Part shown: in pieces, positions 1-9,015 of the stretch
How positions within the stretch are numbered: position 1 is the first letter of the stretch
How the letters are laid out: every line of letters starts with the position of its first letter
NCBI GenBank assembly: GCA_034698045.1
Contig: JAQGAU010001096.1
Coordinates: 1-21,455 of the forward strand
Length of the DNA stretch: 21,455 nucleotides
Source: Paramacrobiotus richtersi
Lineage: Eukaryota; Tardigrada; Eutardigrada; Parachela; Macrobiotidae
Reading direction: 5' to 3'
Notes under the pieces: generated by a model
Databases searched by the model: none
What the model saw: only the letters and a program-made list of their open reading frames with translations
Told to the model about the DNA's origin: nothing
Made by a program: the position numbers and the translations under genes

Positions 1-345
1 GAATCACTGATGAGGATCTTGATGAGAGCCATCCGCCGCAGGATGATGCCACCGTGAATCTCGATGATGATAGCGGAAGTAGTAATGTGACCTTACATAG
101 TGTAAGAACTCGAGCGTCAAGGTTTGAATCTACCGATCGTACCTCAGTTCGATAGCTGTGGAAGTGTTTTCTTGTGAACCCTTTTTTCAGTTATTTTTTG
201 TTAGCACGTTGGGTTACGATTTGAATGCATTTTCTCAGCCGTGGCGCGTTTTGTTTCTCTGTAAAAGGCATGTTTATGTTGTTATGCCGCTCGCGTCTTA
301 CGTACGAGGGCACTTGTCCTGGACTTCATGACAGAAATGTGTATA
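1..345 (+). repeat. Dispersed repeat or duplicated 3' gene end, left copy (inverted relative to 16741-17090)
   Basis: This stretch matches the reverse complement of about 16,741-17,090 at roughly 93-95% identity by eye, with scattered substitutions and small indels. It holds a 50-codon open frame (3-152, stop TAG 153-155) that runs in from beyond the window edge. The frame is the acidic, Ser/Thr-rich C-terminus of an unknown protein. It contains DEDLDES and NLDDDSGSS and ends in DRTSVR. The shared sequence continues about 190 bases past the stop, through a pyrimidine run ending CCCTTTTTTCAG, and fades near the motif ATAATCGGC. This could be the 3' end of a transposon or a duplicated host gene end. 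No reverse transcriptase, integrase core or transposase is visible, so the type of element cannot be stated. Confidence 0.75.
3..155 (+). CDS. C-terminal fragment of an unknown acidic protein (partial)
   Basis: Fifty codons plus TAG stop, open at the window edge. The residues are mostly D, E, S and T, then a basic tail (RTRASRF, DRTSVR). The second copy at 16,929-17,222 encodes nearly the same tail with the same stop. Most differences between the copies in the first 100 bases are silent or conservative, which fits a sequence that was coding when copied. I do not recognise the family. An integrase or transposase C-terminal tail is possible but is only inference. Confidence 0.5.
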   Translation: MTDEDLDESHPPQDDATVNLDDDSGSSNVTLHSVRTRASRFESTDRTSVR

Positions 346-1347
346 ATCGGCAATATTATTGTTATCAGAAAGGTGAAACTTTATTTCCGGTTATCAAAAG
401 GCTATCGCGCGCCTGGAGACACTACGAAGTTAAGTTAGTTTAAACATTAAAAAAACCTCCATGGTCACTATCTGACCCATAAAAACAACAAGAAGTGTGG
501 CCAGAGCAGCAGCCGCATTACCTTTCACTACTGCTAAACGCACACGATGTTTCGAAAGCGCAGTCGATCTCGTTTCCCCCGCAATTGCTGCCGAATCTTC
601 CGTCCTGTAAACTGAACGGTTATCAGAATGGTTAGTTAAAATTAGTGAATGTGTGCCGAATGCGCTCGTTTCCCGTTATACTCTGTCATTTCAAAAATGA
701 CACATGTAACTGGTTAGATACACTGGCAGTCTGACATTATAATGGGGAAAACGTTTTTAACAATCAGTTGTACAAAATTCTATGGGCAAAGGACAATCCC
801 AATACATTTGTTAAACAGTGCAAATCGCGTAAGAACATTTACGTCTTTGTATTACACTTTACACAATGCTGTACAGCAGACACATATAAATATACAGAAA
901 TTCGTCTACACAGATATTGCAGGAGCGCTTGTTATCGCTCCCATCTATGTAATGGCAACGTTTCGCGCATAGCCATGGATTTCACCGAAATTTCCCTTAG
1001 CATATTCGTGTAACTCAATATAACTTACAGGCCCAGAGTATTGACGAACTTTAATGTAAGTAATAGGTCTAAACTGTGGACTGAGACAACTCCTTGCTGA
1101 CCGCTGGGATTCTGTACTCTAGTCAATAACAGGTTTCGCTCGCCGAAAACGGTCAGAAATTTCGTGCTAAGTCCAAGCAGTGATCGACAATTCAGGTAAG
1201 TGCAAGATTGCTATACCTGCATGTCGTTGGACATTTTGTTCTATGAAACTTCCCTGCTCTGACCTATCGCTCTAGATCTTGGTACTTCGGTCTCTTTTCC
1301 CGAGGCTCGAGCACTAGCGTTGTAATCTGCATGCTTGTATTTACTTG
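346..1347. other. Region with no supported gene
   Basis: Open frames here are short, overlap each other in several frames and show no domain signature or convincing splice context. I see no tRNA-like or other RNA structure and no repeat longer than a few bases. The right-hand copy of the 1-345 repeat has no counterpart to this stretch, so the duplicated segment ends near 345. Confidence 0.5.
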
Positions 1348-3780
1348 TTAATTTGCATTTCGCTTGAACGGAAACAAACTGCATTGGGCGTTTTGTGGGA
1401 TGTCGGGTATGGGATAAAATGGTAGCAGGCGATTACTATGCGCGCTGAACATTTCTGCGTGGACGCAAAACATAAGCAAGTAGAATCTTTGTAATCCATT
1501 CATGAAGATAAAAAAGTACGATGTGATTTTTGCCAAATTAAATTATCCTTACACACCGGCCGTTTGCATGAGAAAAACCAGCAGCTAGCCAATTCCAAGC
1601 CGGAACATCCGCATAATGAACATATTGACCACTTCGATGAGTTGTTGTAATGCAACCGCGATTCCTTTGTGTTCTATTTTTCGTTTTCAGATCGAATAAT
1701 CTCTTCAGTAATAACTGCAACCTAAGTAATAGTTAAATTCCGTTAACATCTGGCTGCTGAACCTTTGTAATAACGGTATAGCACAGCCGTCATGCATGTT
1801 GAAAACCACGACCAGTATCATAGGTAAACGGAAGTACACAGGAGAAACTCAAAGCTTTGTGGATGTATCCAACACCTAAAAATTTGAGTTTGAAGTATTC
1901 TCCAAACAGATATCTGTTTTCCAGATAAACTGACCATTGGTCATCCGAGCCGTAAACAATGAATGCCCTGGCTACCGTCCACATGAAAAGAAAGTGCAAA
2001 GACAACGCGAACGAAAGGGCATCCTAAAGGAAACAGCATAGCATATTAGACAAGCTTTAAGAGGTAATTCTACCTCAAGCAACTGCGCTCGATTTAACGA
2101 AGAAAGACCGGAAGGAATCACCAGGAAGGCGCCTTAGCTCGGCATTGGCAGCCAATACGTTGAGCCCGTACAAAATTATTCAAAAACATTCGATTGCCAC
2201 CCAAGCAAACGACACCAGCAGAAACCACCGACTGAATACCGCGCAGTCAAACAAGCATCCTCGTGACATTCTCCAGAGTATGGAAGATCCTGACCGACTA
2301 TCAATATAACATGCAGTAAAGCTATGCTTGTTGCTAAGTTTAGCCGAATAAAAACCGGAGGGGGCAGAAAATATTTAGACTGGTATGTCTGAAACCTAGG
2401 AAAATGAGTATTTAATTTTTTTCAAACAAAGGTCATGGATCATACTGAATACTACGTTGACTGAAGATTGCAGATTTAACGAAACTATCATTTTTTCATT
2501 AAAAAGGACATAAGTTTTTAATTAAGCAGAAAGCATTTTAAATTTATTTTTACATTTTAAATCAATAGCCTCACTTGCAATATCTGACACTACAATGTTT
2601 GCTTACAAAATGTGGGCAATAAGAATGGCGGAGCATACAATGGAATTGTCTCCAAGGCCGTGCTTAGAGCTCTTTGAAAAATGCCATCGAAGGAGTACAA
2701 CGGATTGTCTCACAAAGGTCAACTAGGCTGCCAATATTGGTCAAATCACAGGTTAGCAGATCTCCATTCTTATCTTTGCAAGTATCGGCATGGTAACAAC
2801 CCTCGCTTGACCAGGAAGCAGACTTAGAAGAATGTCTGAATGGTTGGTTTCGCGATGCTTCAGGGAAACACAGTACCACGTACGTTACACTTCGGAAGTC
2901 TGAACTTGGTGAAAAGGTGTACCCGACAATAATTAAGTGTGGAGAAACCTACAGGAATAACAATCACCAGTATGATCCCGGTAACATGCACATGTTATGT
3001 GTGTTTATTGCTGTACCATAGTATCACATGTGTACACGTGTGATATATCGCACATGTTATACTTCAGGTAAGATCGATGATGACGATGTTCAAGATATTA
3101 ACGAATCAAAGTACCGGTAATGGCATTAATAGTAATATCCATATCCAGGAAAACACTGGTGAATGAATGTTAATACTTATCTGCAGGCAACCTTTACCTG
3201 CTTGCATCCATGTATCACAAATTATGTCTGGATCTAACCGGACTTTTATTCAAGCATTTCTATCTCCGGTCCCGGGCGGCATTGTCTGTAAATTCAACAT
3301 CTATATTATCCGTTGAATTTCGAATTTTAGGTCGATTCCGTATGTGAAATTAAGTTTCAGAATGTCGCCTCCCGAACGACACTTCGTATAGACGTTGCCA
3401 GTGAAGGTTGGACAATCGAGTTCAACTCGTCTTTGGTAGGCGCAAAAATTAATGATGCTTAACAAGCGCTTGAATGATGCGTGAACCGTGAGCATTCGAC
3501 TGTTGATATGAGGCATTTGCGATGACCTGCGCTTTAAAAATACTGTTCTTCGTTTGAAACAGTGTTGTGGATATTTGCACAGAATCACTCGAAGATTCAT
3601 TTGCAGTGGTGGCATGCATGAAATCAAAAATATTTAAAATGTCGTCCAGTTCGGAAACCGTAATGTTTCCGGGTGTAGTAGCTTGAGAAACGGCTGAGAA
3701 GAACTGGTCGACGAAGGAAGGTATTAACTGTTCTGGAGTTATGGATGCGGTGTTCGCAAGAACGTCATACAACGATTGTT
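1348..3780 (-). CDS. Adhesion-GPCR-like gene (GAIN/GPS plus transmembrane exons), possibly a pseudogene
   Basis: Exons read leftward. The first, 3,464-3,780 or slightly shorter, is a helical segment (SLYDVLANTASITPEQLIPS) like GAIN subdomain A. Next, about 3,301-3,430 is open in a frame containing ELDCPTFTGNVYTKC. Then 2,724-2,948 carries the GPS region with SWSSEGC and CDLTN. Then 2,607-2,671 has a TM1-like segment (SIVCSAILIAHIL), 2,233-2,395 a TM2-like segment (RLNLATSIALLHVILIVG), and about 1,790-2,023 a TM3/TM4-like segment (LSLHFLFMWTVARAF, then FLGVGY). TM6/TM7-like sequence lies at about 1,348-1,690 (SYFFIFMNGLQRFYLLMF). Exons 2,724-2,948, 2,607-2,671, 2,233-2,395 and 2,023 join in phase. 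Problems: the 3,301 exon reaches a TAG with no donor before it, the TM6 frame contains a TAG near 1,585, and no acceptor precedes the TM7 frame. Upstream exons are not seen. Family assignment is fairly secure from the order GAIN, GPS, TM. Whether the gene is intact is not. Confidence 0.62.
2739..2817 (-). other. GPS motif of the GAIN domain, cleavage-site histidine replaced
   Basis: Within the exon 2,724-2,948 the protein reads SASWSSEGC, then TCKDKNGDLLTCDLTN. This follows the GPS pattern of W, S-x-G-C and a final C-x-H-L-T/S. The last element here is C-D-L-T, at 2,739-2,750. In the family, the residue two before the scissile bond is normally His, which promotes self-cleavage between Leu and Thr/Ser. 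Here Asp occupies that place and the spacing after the last Cys is shortened. I infer the receptor would not self-cleave at this site. Confidence 0.6.
3022..3045. repeat. Near-perfect palindrome in an intron
   Basis: A 24-base inverted repeat centred on GTGTACAC, with arms that differ at one base pair. It contains the E-box hexamers CACATG and CACGTG. Related CACATGTTAT words occur just before and just after it. It lies in the presumed intron between the 3,301 and 2,948 exons of the adhesion-GPCR-like gene. A regulatory role is possible but unproven. Confidence 0.45.
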
Positions 3781-4009
3781 CTACAATAAGAATCCTAAGC
3801 AGATTAGTTTCCTTGCTCGTTTTTTGACGACTATAACTGAAAGCTTTTTGCTGCAGTTAGAATGCAGCTTCGTTTTTACAAGTTCTTGTTGATAAATATT
3901 GAACAAAGACACAATTTAACGCTTTTTCGACTCACTGTGATGGCCTTTACAGTACATATAAGATTAGTACAGATGGCTACTTATTGTTAGTATAATTAAT
4001 TATACGAAA

Positions 4010-4096
4010 TGGCTATGCGCCCCGACAATCGGGGCGCAAAGTAATATGGCTATGCGCCCCGATTCGGGGCGCGAAGTAAAATGGCTGTGCGCCCCG
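4010..4096 (+). repeat. Left terminal hairpin array of the foldback element
   Basis: It holds two complete palindromes, at 4,017-4,037 and 4,054-4,072, each GCGCCCCG, a short spacer and CGGGGCGC. A third unit at 4,089-4,096 is cut short before its second half. The units are separated by AAAGTAATATGGCTAT or a close variant. Confidence 0.85.
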
Positions 4097-4286
4097 TATT
4101 TTCAAATATAATGTTTTATATGCGAATACCATTTCAAACCACTACATTTATATTTGTAACGGATATGCCGTCATAGGAACGGTTCACATCGTCAATATAT
4201 CTAACCTCTCTTCAACGGATTTGTTATCACTTCAGTTTGCTGAATTTTCAAGCAAATATTGCACAAGAAAACGATAGTCTGTAAAC

Positions 4287-4850
4287 CTATCTAGTATGAC
4301 TTCTGGTATGTATCCTACGCAATGAATACGCATCCTTCGTACGCAAAACAACCAATTCATAAGCGCGATGATCTGCGTTCGAAGCAGCGAAATCTGGAAA
4401 AGCGTGCGGAAACTGGATAAGAACGAGCAAGCAGGCAAAGGCACCGTTCCAGTAGTTCAGGAGGCACGTAATATGGAAGTAACCGGAATCTATCGTTGAG
4501 ACTGAAAAGATCACCAAACCTTTTCGGAAACGGGGACGCAATAACCGTGACAAAACCATTTCTCGAGCGGCATATGCATTTATTCCAGAACAGGCGGACG
4601 CGTTGCGATTAACGCCGAACTGTCCGGGTCGATAAGACTTCGAAGAACTTATTGTTAATGGCTTACCCTACACATAGCCAGAACTGCGTACCAGCATTAC
4701 AGTACCGTGCACAGTACAACAAAACGTCCTGCCAACGGCTATGCAAATTCAAAGCGACAAACCTAACTAAATAGTAAATTAAATCTGCAGCAGAATCAAG
4801 AATCGTAAAAATCCGGCGCGTACAGTGATTTTTTCGTCGGCGGCAAGCGT
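4287..4850 (-). CDS. Chemoreceptor-like membrane protein exons inside the foldback element (partial or decayed)
   Basis: A terminal exon at 4,287-4,619 (acceptor GGACAG) is open for 110 codons. It contains GLVIFSVSTIDSGYFHI, NYWNGAFACLLVLIQF and a short tail. This recalls the last transmembrane region of gustatory-receptor-like proteins, which ends in a hydrophobic run followed by QF. An upstream exon ending at the donor GTAAGC (4,660-4,665) is open for about 60 codons and contains LIYYLVRFVALNLHSRWQDV. It runs back into the right-hand hairpin array. The two exons do not agree in phase with the junctions I can see, so a micro-exon, a frameshift or a dead copy is possible. Assignment rests only on the hydrophobic pattern and the terminal QF. 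Confidence 0.3.
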
Positions 4851-4859
4851 CTTCATTTC

Positions 4860-4956
4860 GCGCCCCGATACGGGGCGCATAGCCATTTTACTTCGCGCCC
4901 CGGTTCGGGGCGCATAGCCATATTACTTTGCGCCCCGATTGTCGGGGCGCATAGCG
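4860..4956 (-). repeat. Right terminal hairpin array of the foldback element
   Basis: It has three complete palindromes, at 4,860-4,878, 4,895-4,913 and 4,930-4,950, in inverse orientation to the left array. The outermost palindrome has the same ACAAT loop as the outermost left one. The matching order of units shows the arrays are true terminal inverted repeats, not independent expansions. Confidence 0.85.
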
Positions 4957-4971
4957 GTCACCTTAATTATA

Positions 4972-5297
4972 ATACTCTGTGCAGTATACTATGATTACAT
5001 ATATGCGTACATATTCCACTAATAAGCTACTGCGGTTTAATAAAAAAGACGCTGTACTTATATTCGGTATTTCTTAGCTTCGAACAGTTGCTATGTATTC
5101 GAGTTTCGAGTATTATTGTGATATTCGAGTTGTCGTCGACTTAATTCCCGCAGTAGTGGTAACGGTATCCGTCTGAAATGCGGCGTTATCGTTGCCGAAA
5201 ATGTCAATTGTCGTCGCACTGCTTGCCGTTCATGTCGCTGCAGTAGCCATCTTGCATTCCAAACCGTTGACTATGACGTTCTCTTAAACAAAGTTTG
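4972..5297. other. Intergenic stretch with no supported feature
   Basis: AT-rich spacer between the foldback element and the stop of the MAM-like gene, presumably including that gene's 3' untranslated region on the minus strand. No clear coding frame or repeat is seen. Confidence 0.5.
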
Positions 5298-8111
5298 TCA
5301 AAAATGCCTCCTTTTCGTTTCGTTTTCCAAATTACCGTGCAGTAACACGGTTCTTATGCAGTCAACTTTTAAGGTGGGTTTGGAGACTGCGAAAGTGTTC
5401 CGTTGATATTCCTCAAACTTCAATCGAACAAAACCGGAAGCGGCAAAATAAACAACATATCTCTGCAGACCGGAATGAGGACACTCATACGCTTCGATAT
5501 AATACTTGTCTGTTGTATCGCTAACGTGCAGTTCCTTGGCAAATATAGGTTCACCACTATCCGAAACAGTTTCAACAAATACGCGGAAAGGACTGTACAC
5601 ATGCGTGCTTTCCGGGTAAACACAACGGCGATTATTAGTCCCAAAACTGGCCATCGCGCATAAAGTTTTACCAGGTGGGATATGCCAAACATTTGTGTGC
5701 ATTACAATCGGGCCACTGACATTTTGACTCGAAGGCGTTCCACTTTGTTCCATTGGGTATGTCCAGTTGCGACAAAGATTCTCCTTCGGAAACTCTCCTT
5801 AAAGTGCAGCTCATTTCGTCTATTTGATGATCCGCTGGTAGCCTGGTACCGAAGACGGTTCCATATATAAAACCGGGTATGTATGTGTAATGCGTGCTGG
5901 ATGTTACGGCGATCACTGAACTATTTCGCAAATACTTTACATTCTTTACAAATACTTTACTTTACAAATACTCAATATTCTTTACAAATACTTTATATTC
6001 TTTACAAATACTTTACTTTATTCTTTATATTCAAATACTTTACATATATTCTTTACACTATTACAATAAATATGTCAGAAATTATAGGAAGCAATAATGC
6101 CATATTGCGGTACCTACCGGTTGAAAATTTTTTGACAGACATGTTATCCAGTGCAATCACTGCAGCGAAATTCTCCTCGTACATGGCAGACGTAGCTGTT
6201 ACTTCAAAGAAATAATACCAGGACAAGCACAAGATGTCTTCCGAAAGCCGAAGCCGAGACTTGGTCCATGCGGTGCTATCTCCAAACAAATACCCTGACC
6301 ACAGCTGAAGCCTGCACGCCGAAGTCCCGTTTGGGCCCTCTGCGTATTGCCCGTTGAATTTTTGATGGCATTTTGCTTCCGGGATTCCCACGCACATTGA
6401 CCATTCTAGCAGAACAATTGTGGGTTTACCGGTCAAGTCTTTGACGAGAACGGCATACTCAAACTGAAAAAATCCCCCACAAATTCACAATCAGTACACA
6501 AAGCGCAAGCTCTGGATGTATCCCGCTGTTGGATGCTCAAGCGTACAACAGATGGTCTTATACGCATATATGTCAGATTAAAAAAAACTTGATTTACCTT
6601 TGTAAACCTAGTAAAAATACGCTCATCATGTTCCGCGACCGGAATTACAGTTGTATAAACTGGTTTCAGATTCAAGTACTAGATTTTCTATATTTAAAAG
6701 AGTTAAGTCATCGCAGCGTGAGTACTGTGTATAATGTACTGTATATTCAAGTGCAGTAAACAGCTGCGGTAATTGTACGTGTAATTTATTATCTAACAGA
6801 AGGTTATGGCTTATTTTCTTAATTAACCAGGTAGGATGTTGAATTCACCTGTTTATTTTGTTATATTTACCTCGATTGCGCGTGTTGCGGATTCTGGCTG
6901 TAGATAGGTATATAGTTCCCTGCCAATCTTAGCCGTAAGTGATCATCTGCCCCATTTAGAACAACACCCAGAACTGAATCTCCTGCAGACTGATCCCGAA
7001 AATCTACATCGAGAAAGGATTTCCAACGTAGACGCAATCATCAGTGTCCATATTCGCCGATTGGCCGCCCAAACTCCAGTTACTTTTGACCTTCCACCCG
7101 CAAGTAGAGTAACGATGTTCAGGTGTCGGATTTGTTACTAGACTGAATGAGCATTCTGCTGTGCCCTTTCGGTACGGTTCGAACTGGTTCCAGTAAAATC
7201 CAGGCATGGTCGAAGCGTTACAAAAATCGTGCGAGCTAATCCTTTCCGCGACAATGTAATCGATGTACACCACTGAATCCCAGTCTGTATGTGAAGCTGT
7301 AATTAATAAATCCGAAGCTCCAGCTATATATACACATTTCCAGTGAAACAGTATGCTCAAACAGTGACAGATCAAACGTTACTGGTCCAAATATATATGC
7401 TTGCACTGCGCTTCATAAACGGATTCATATCGTAAGCGTAAGATTTTGCTTTGATTGTCAGTGAAATTCCTGGAACGGCATTAACATACAGGGTAATAGA
7501 AATGTTCACAGATATGAATTCGTATGGTTGACCCGGAACATGTAGCTTGCTAACCAGGAGGGATGATGGCTTTTCTCCGTACAGACCCAGAATATTTTCC
7601 GATACGTTTTCTGGGCGCCGTGTTGTTTTGCTTTCGATCACAAATTTTGGAGTAGCTGTATATATAACCATGTATGTATAATTACATAACTATTTAATTA
7701 TTATAGAACTATTTAATTACTCAAAAATGTTGTAAGAAGCACAACGCTAATCCAGGAAATACATTTATGGTTAAGCAATCAAATGCCTTTTACGTGATTA
7801 ATTTATCAGCAAGTACAAACCTTGAAACTGAGTGGTTATTGGTTCCCACTGGGAAATACTGTACATGTCGAAGCATTGCAGTTCAATGATACTTCGGAAC
7901 TCCATCCGCACATTTTGTCACCATCATCAAAATGGCAAGTGAACGGCTTCACCACCCCAGCATCGGTGTAAGGAACATCACTTTGGGACTCGCGCAGATA
8001 AGAATAATCATTGTCGGCATCAGTAAATTTCTTTGCATATGCCAAACCAAGGAATAAAAATGCTTGCAAAGCACCGATCCGTAGTAAAACCCTCGTACGA
8101 TTTTTTAACAT
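5298..8111 (-). CDS. Secreted protein with MAM-like modules, seven exons
   Basis: It starts at ATG 8,111 with a hydrophobic signal peptide (LLRIGALQAFLFLGLAYA). Proposed exons: 7,850-8,111, 7,383-7,655, 7,028-7,323, 6,871-6,989, 6,598-6,678, 6,118-6,463 and 5,298-5,797 (stop). Junctions 1-2, 2-3, 3-4, 5-6 and 6-7 keep phase. Junction 4-5 does not, so a small exon may be missed there. Module 1 opens with CHFDDGDKMCGWSS, like the start of a MAM domain. It closes with VYIDYIVAERI, the place of the usual IALDDI strand. A second divergent module runs from CSFSL and CGWKV to IALDNMSVKKF. A third Cys-rich region follows and ends in ENETKRRHF. Many N-x-S/T sites and paired cysteines fit an extracellular protein. 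No membrane anchor is seen. MAM domains usually mediate adhesion. The partner is unknown, and the modules are shorter and more divergent than typical. Confidence 0.6.
5935..6060. repeat. Imperfect tandem repeat of TTCTTTACAAATACTTTA-type units
   Basis: Units built from ATTCTTTACAAATACTTTA recur about six times with length variants (TTTACTTTA, TTTATATTC). The array sits in the proposed intron between exons 6 and 7 of the MAM-like gene. It looks like an AT-rich minisatellite grown by slippage. The frames open across it are low-complexity (repeated YFTLF words) and are not genes. Confidence 0.85.
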
Positions 8112-9015
8112 TTAACAATTTGAAATAATCGTAAATATAAAGTACTTCAGTTTTTGTTTGCAGCAGTCAGTCCAAAAACAGAACACAGGTGGTGCCAAAA
8201 CTCTGCATCGAATGTTCGCATATTAGAATACTGTTTTTGTTTACAACATGTCAGCTCTAGCGAATTAAACTATATTATGGTGCTCTATCCAATCAATTAA
8301 ATCTTATCTCTTTCTTGCTTAGTCGGTCTGACGAAGTAACAGTAGCCTGAACGAAAAGATTATTCCTCAATCGGGAACGTACAGATATGTTGCTTCCTAC
8401 CGGCGTGTTGCTGATAACGTTTTTTCGCGTGTGCATGCTTGTGGTACCTAATTACAATGCATCTGTAAACTTTCTTTCCACGTGTTTCCATTTTTATAAT
8501 TTGTTCCTATACATTCCGCGAATTTCTGTTTATTTGCATATTGTGTGGAAAAAAATTGTAATGTTGGGTTCGTAACGAGAGCAAGCCAAGCGAAAGAACA
8601 ACTCAGCTGTTCGAGATGTGCTTGCAATAATTTTTCGCATTATCCGTACGAAAAATTTTCGTTTCTACCGTACGCATTATGAAAAAACCAAGTTTTGTGT
8701 TGATGCAAATTAGACGGCAGTCACGGTATGATCGCGATGGGGCAAACGTACCGGAAAATGGGTTGTAACTTAATGTGAAAAAGCATATCTGACACTTTAG
8801 CGTACTCATCGTCACCCATCATAGGTTCCACTGGCACCGAGAAGCGACTTTGGTTTCGCGAGTTCTACATATATTGGTAAATAATCAGAATTTTGTCAAG
8901 ATGCATCGTAAGACTACCAAACCGCAATCGACATAAGAAAAAAAGAACATGTATCACAGGAAACGCGCCAACAAATCGAGAACTATAAAAACTCAAGCTG
9001 CATACACAACGTCCC
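8112..9015. other. Upstream region of the MAM-like gene, no other feature seen
   Basis: This stretch separates the start of the MAM-like gene from the stop of the SDR exon and must hold the MAM gene's promoter. I see no convincing coding exon, RNA gene or repeat. The frame 8,387-8,575 on the plus strand is hydrophobic but lacks any supporting signal. Confidence 0.45.

Larger units (their letters stand above)
3996..4971. mobile_element. Foldback/MITE-like element with palindromic terminal arrays and possible 9-bp target duplication
   Basis: Two inverted arrays face each other across about 760 bases. The left array (about 4,010-4,096) and the right array (about 4,860-4,956) are reverse complements at high identity. 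Each is made of repeats of about 36-40 bases with the form GGCTATGCGCCCCG, a short loop, CGGGGCGC, then (A/G)AAGTAA. Every unit is therefore itself a GC-rich hairpin. The 9-mer TTAATTATA stands just outside both ends (3,996-4,004 and 4,963-4,971) and looks like a target-site duplication, though the flanks are AT-rich and chance is possible. No transposase frame is seen, so it would be non-autonomous. The interior carries membrane-protein exons on the minus strand (next entry). Confidence 0.7.

Noticed and set aside
742-1013. Two overlapping plus-strand frames of 76 and 81 codons
   Set aside because: Both are open in overlapping frames, with no domain, no splice context and no codon pattern that favours one. 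Typical of chance frames in AT-rich DNA.
4010-4956. A CRISPR array, suggested by the regularly spaced palindromic repeats
   Set aside because: The units are short, the spacers are near-identical rather than unique, the two arrays are inverted to each other, and the surrounding genes are split by introns as in animals.
5883-6215. Plus-strand frame of 110 codons
   Set aside because: Most of it is translation of the TTTACAAATAC tandem repeat. The minus strand here carries the intron and an exon of the MAM-like gene.
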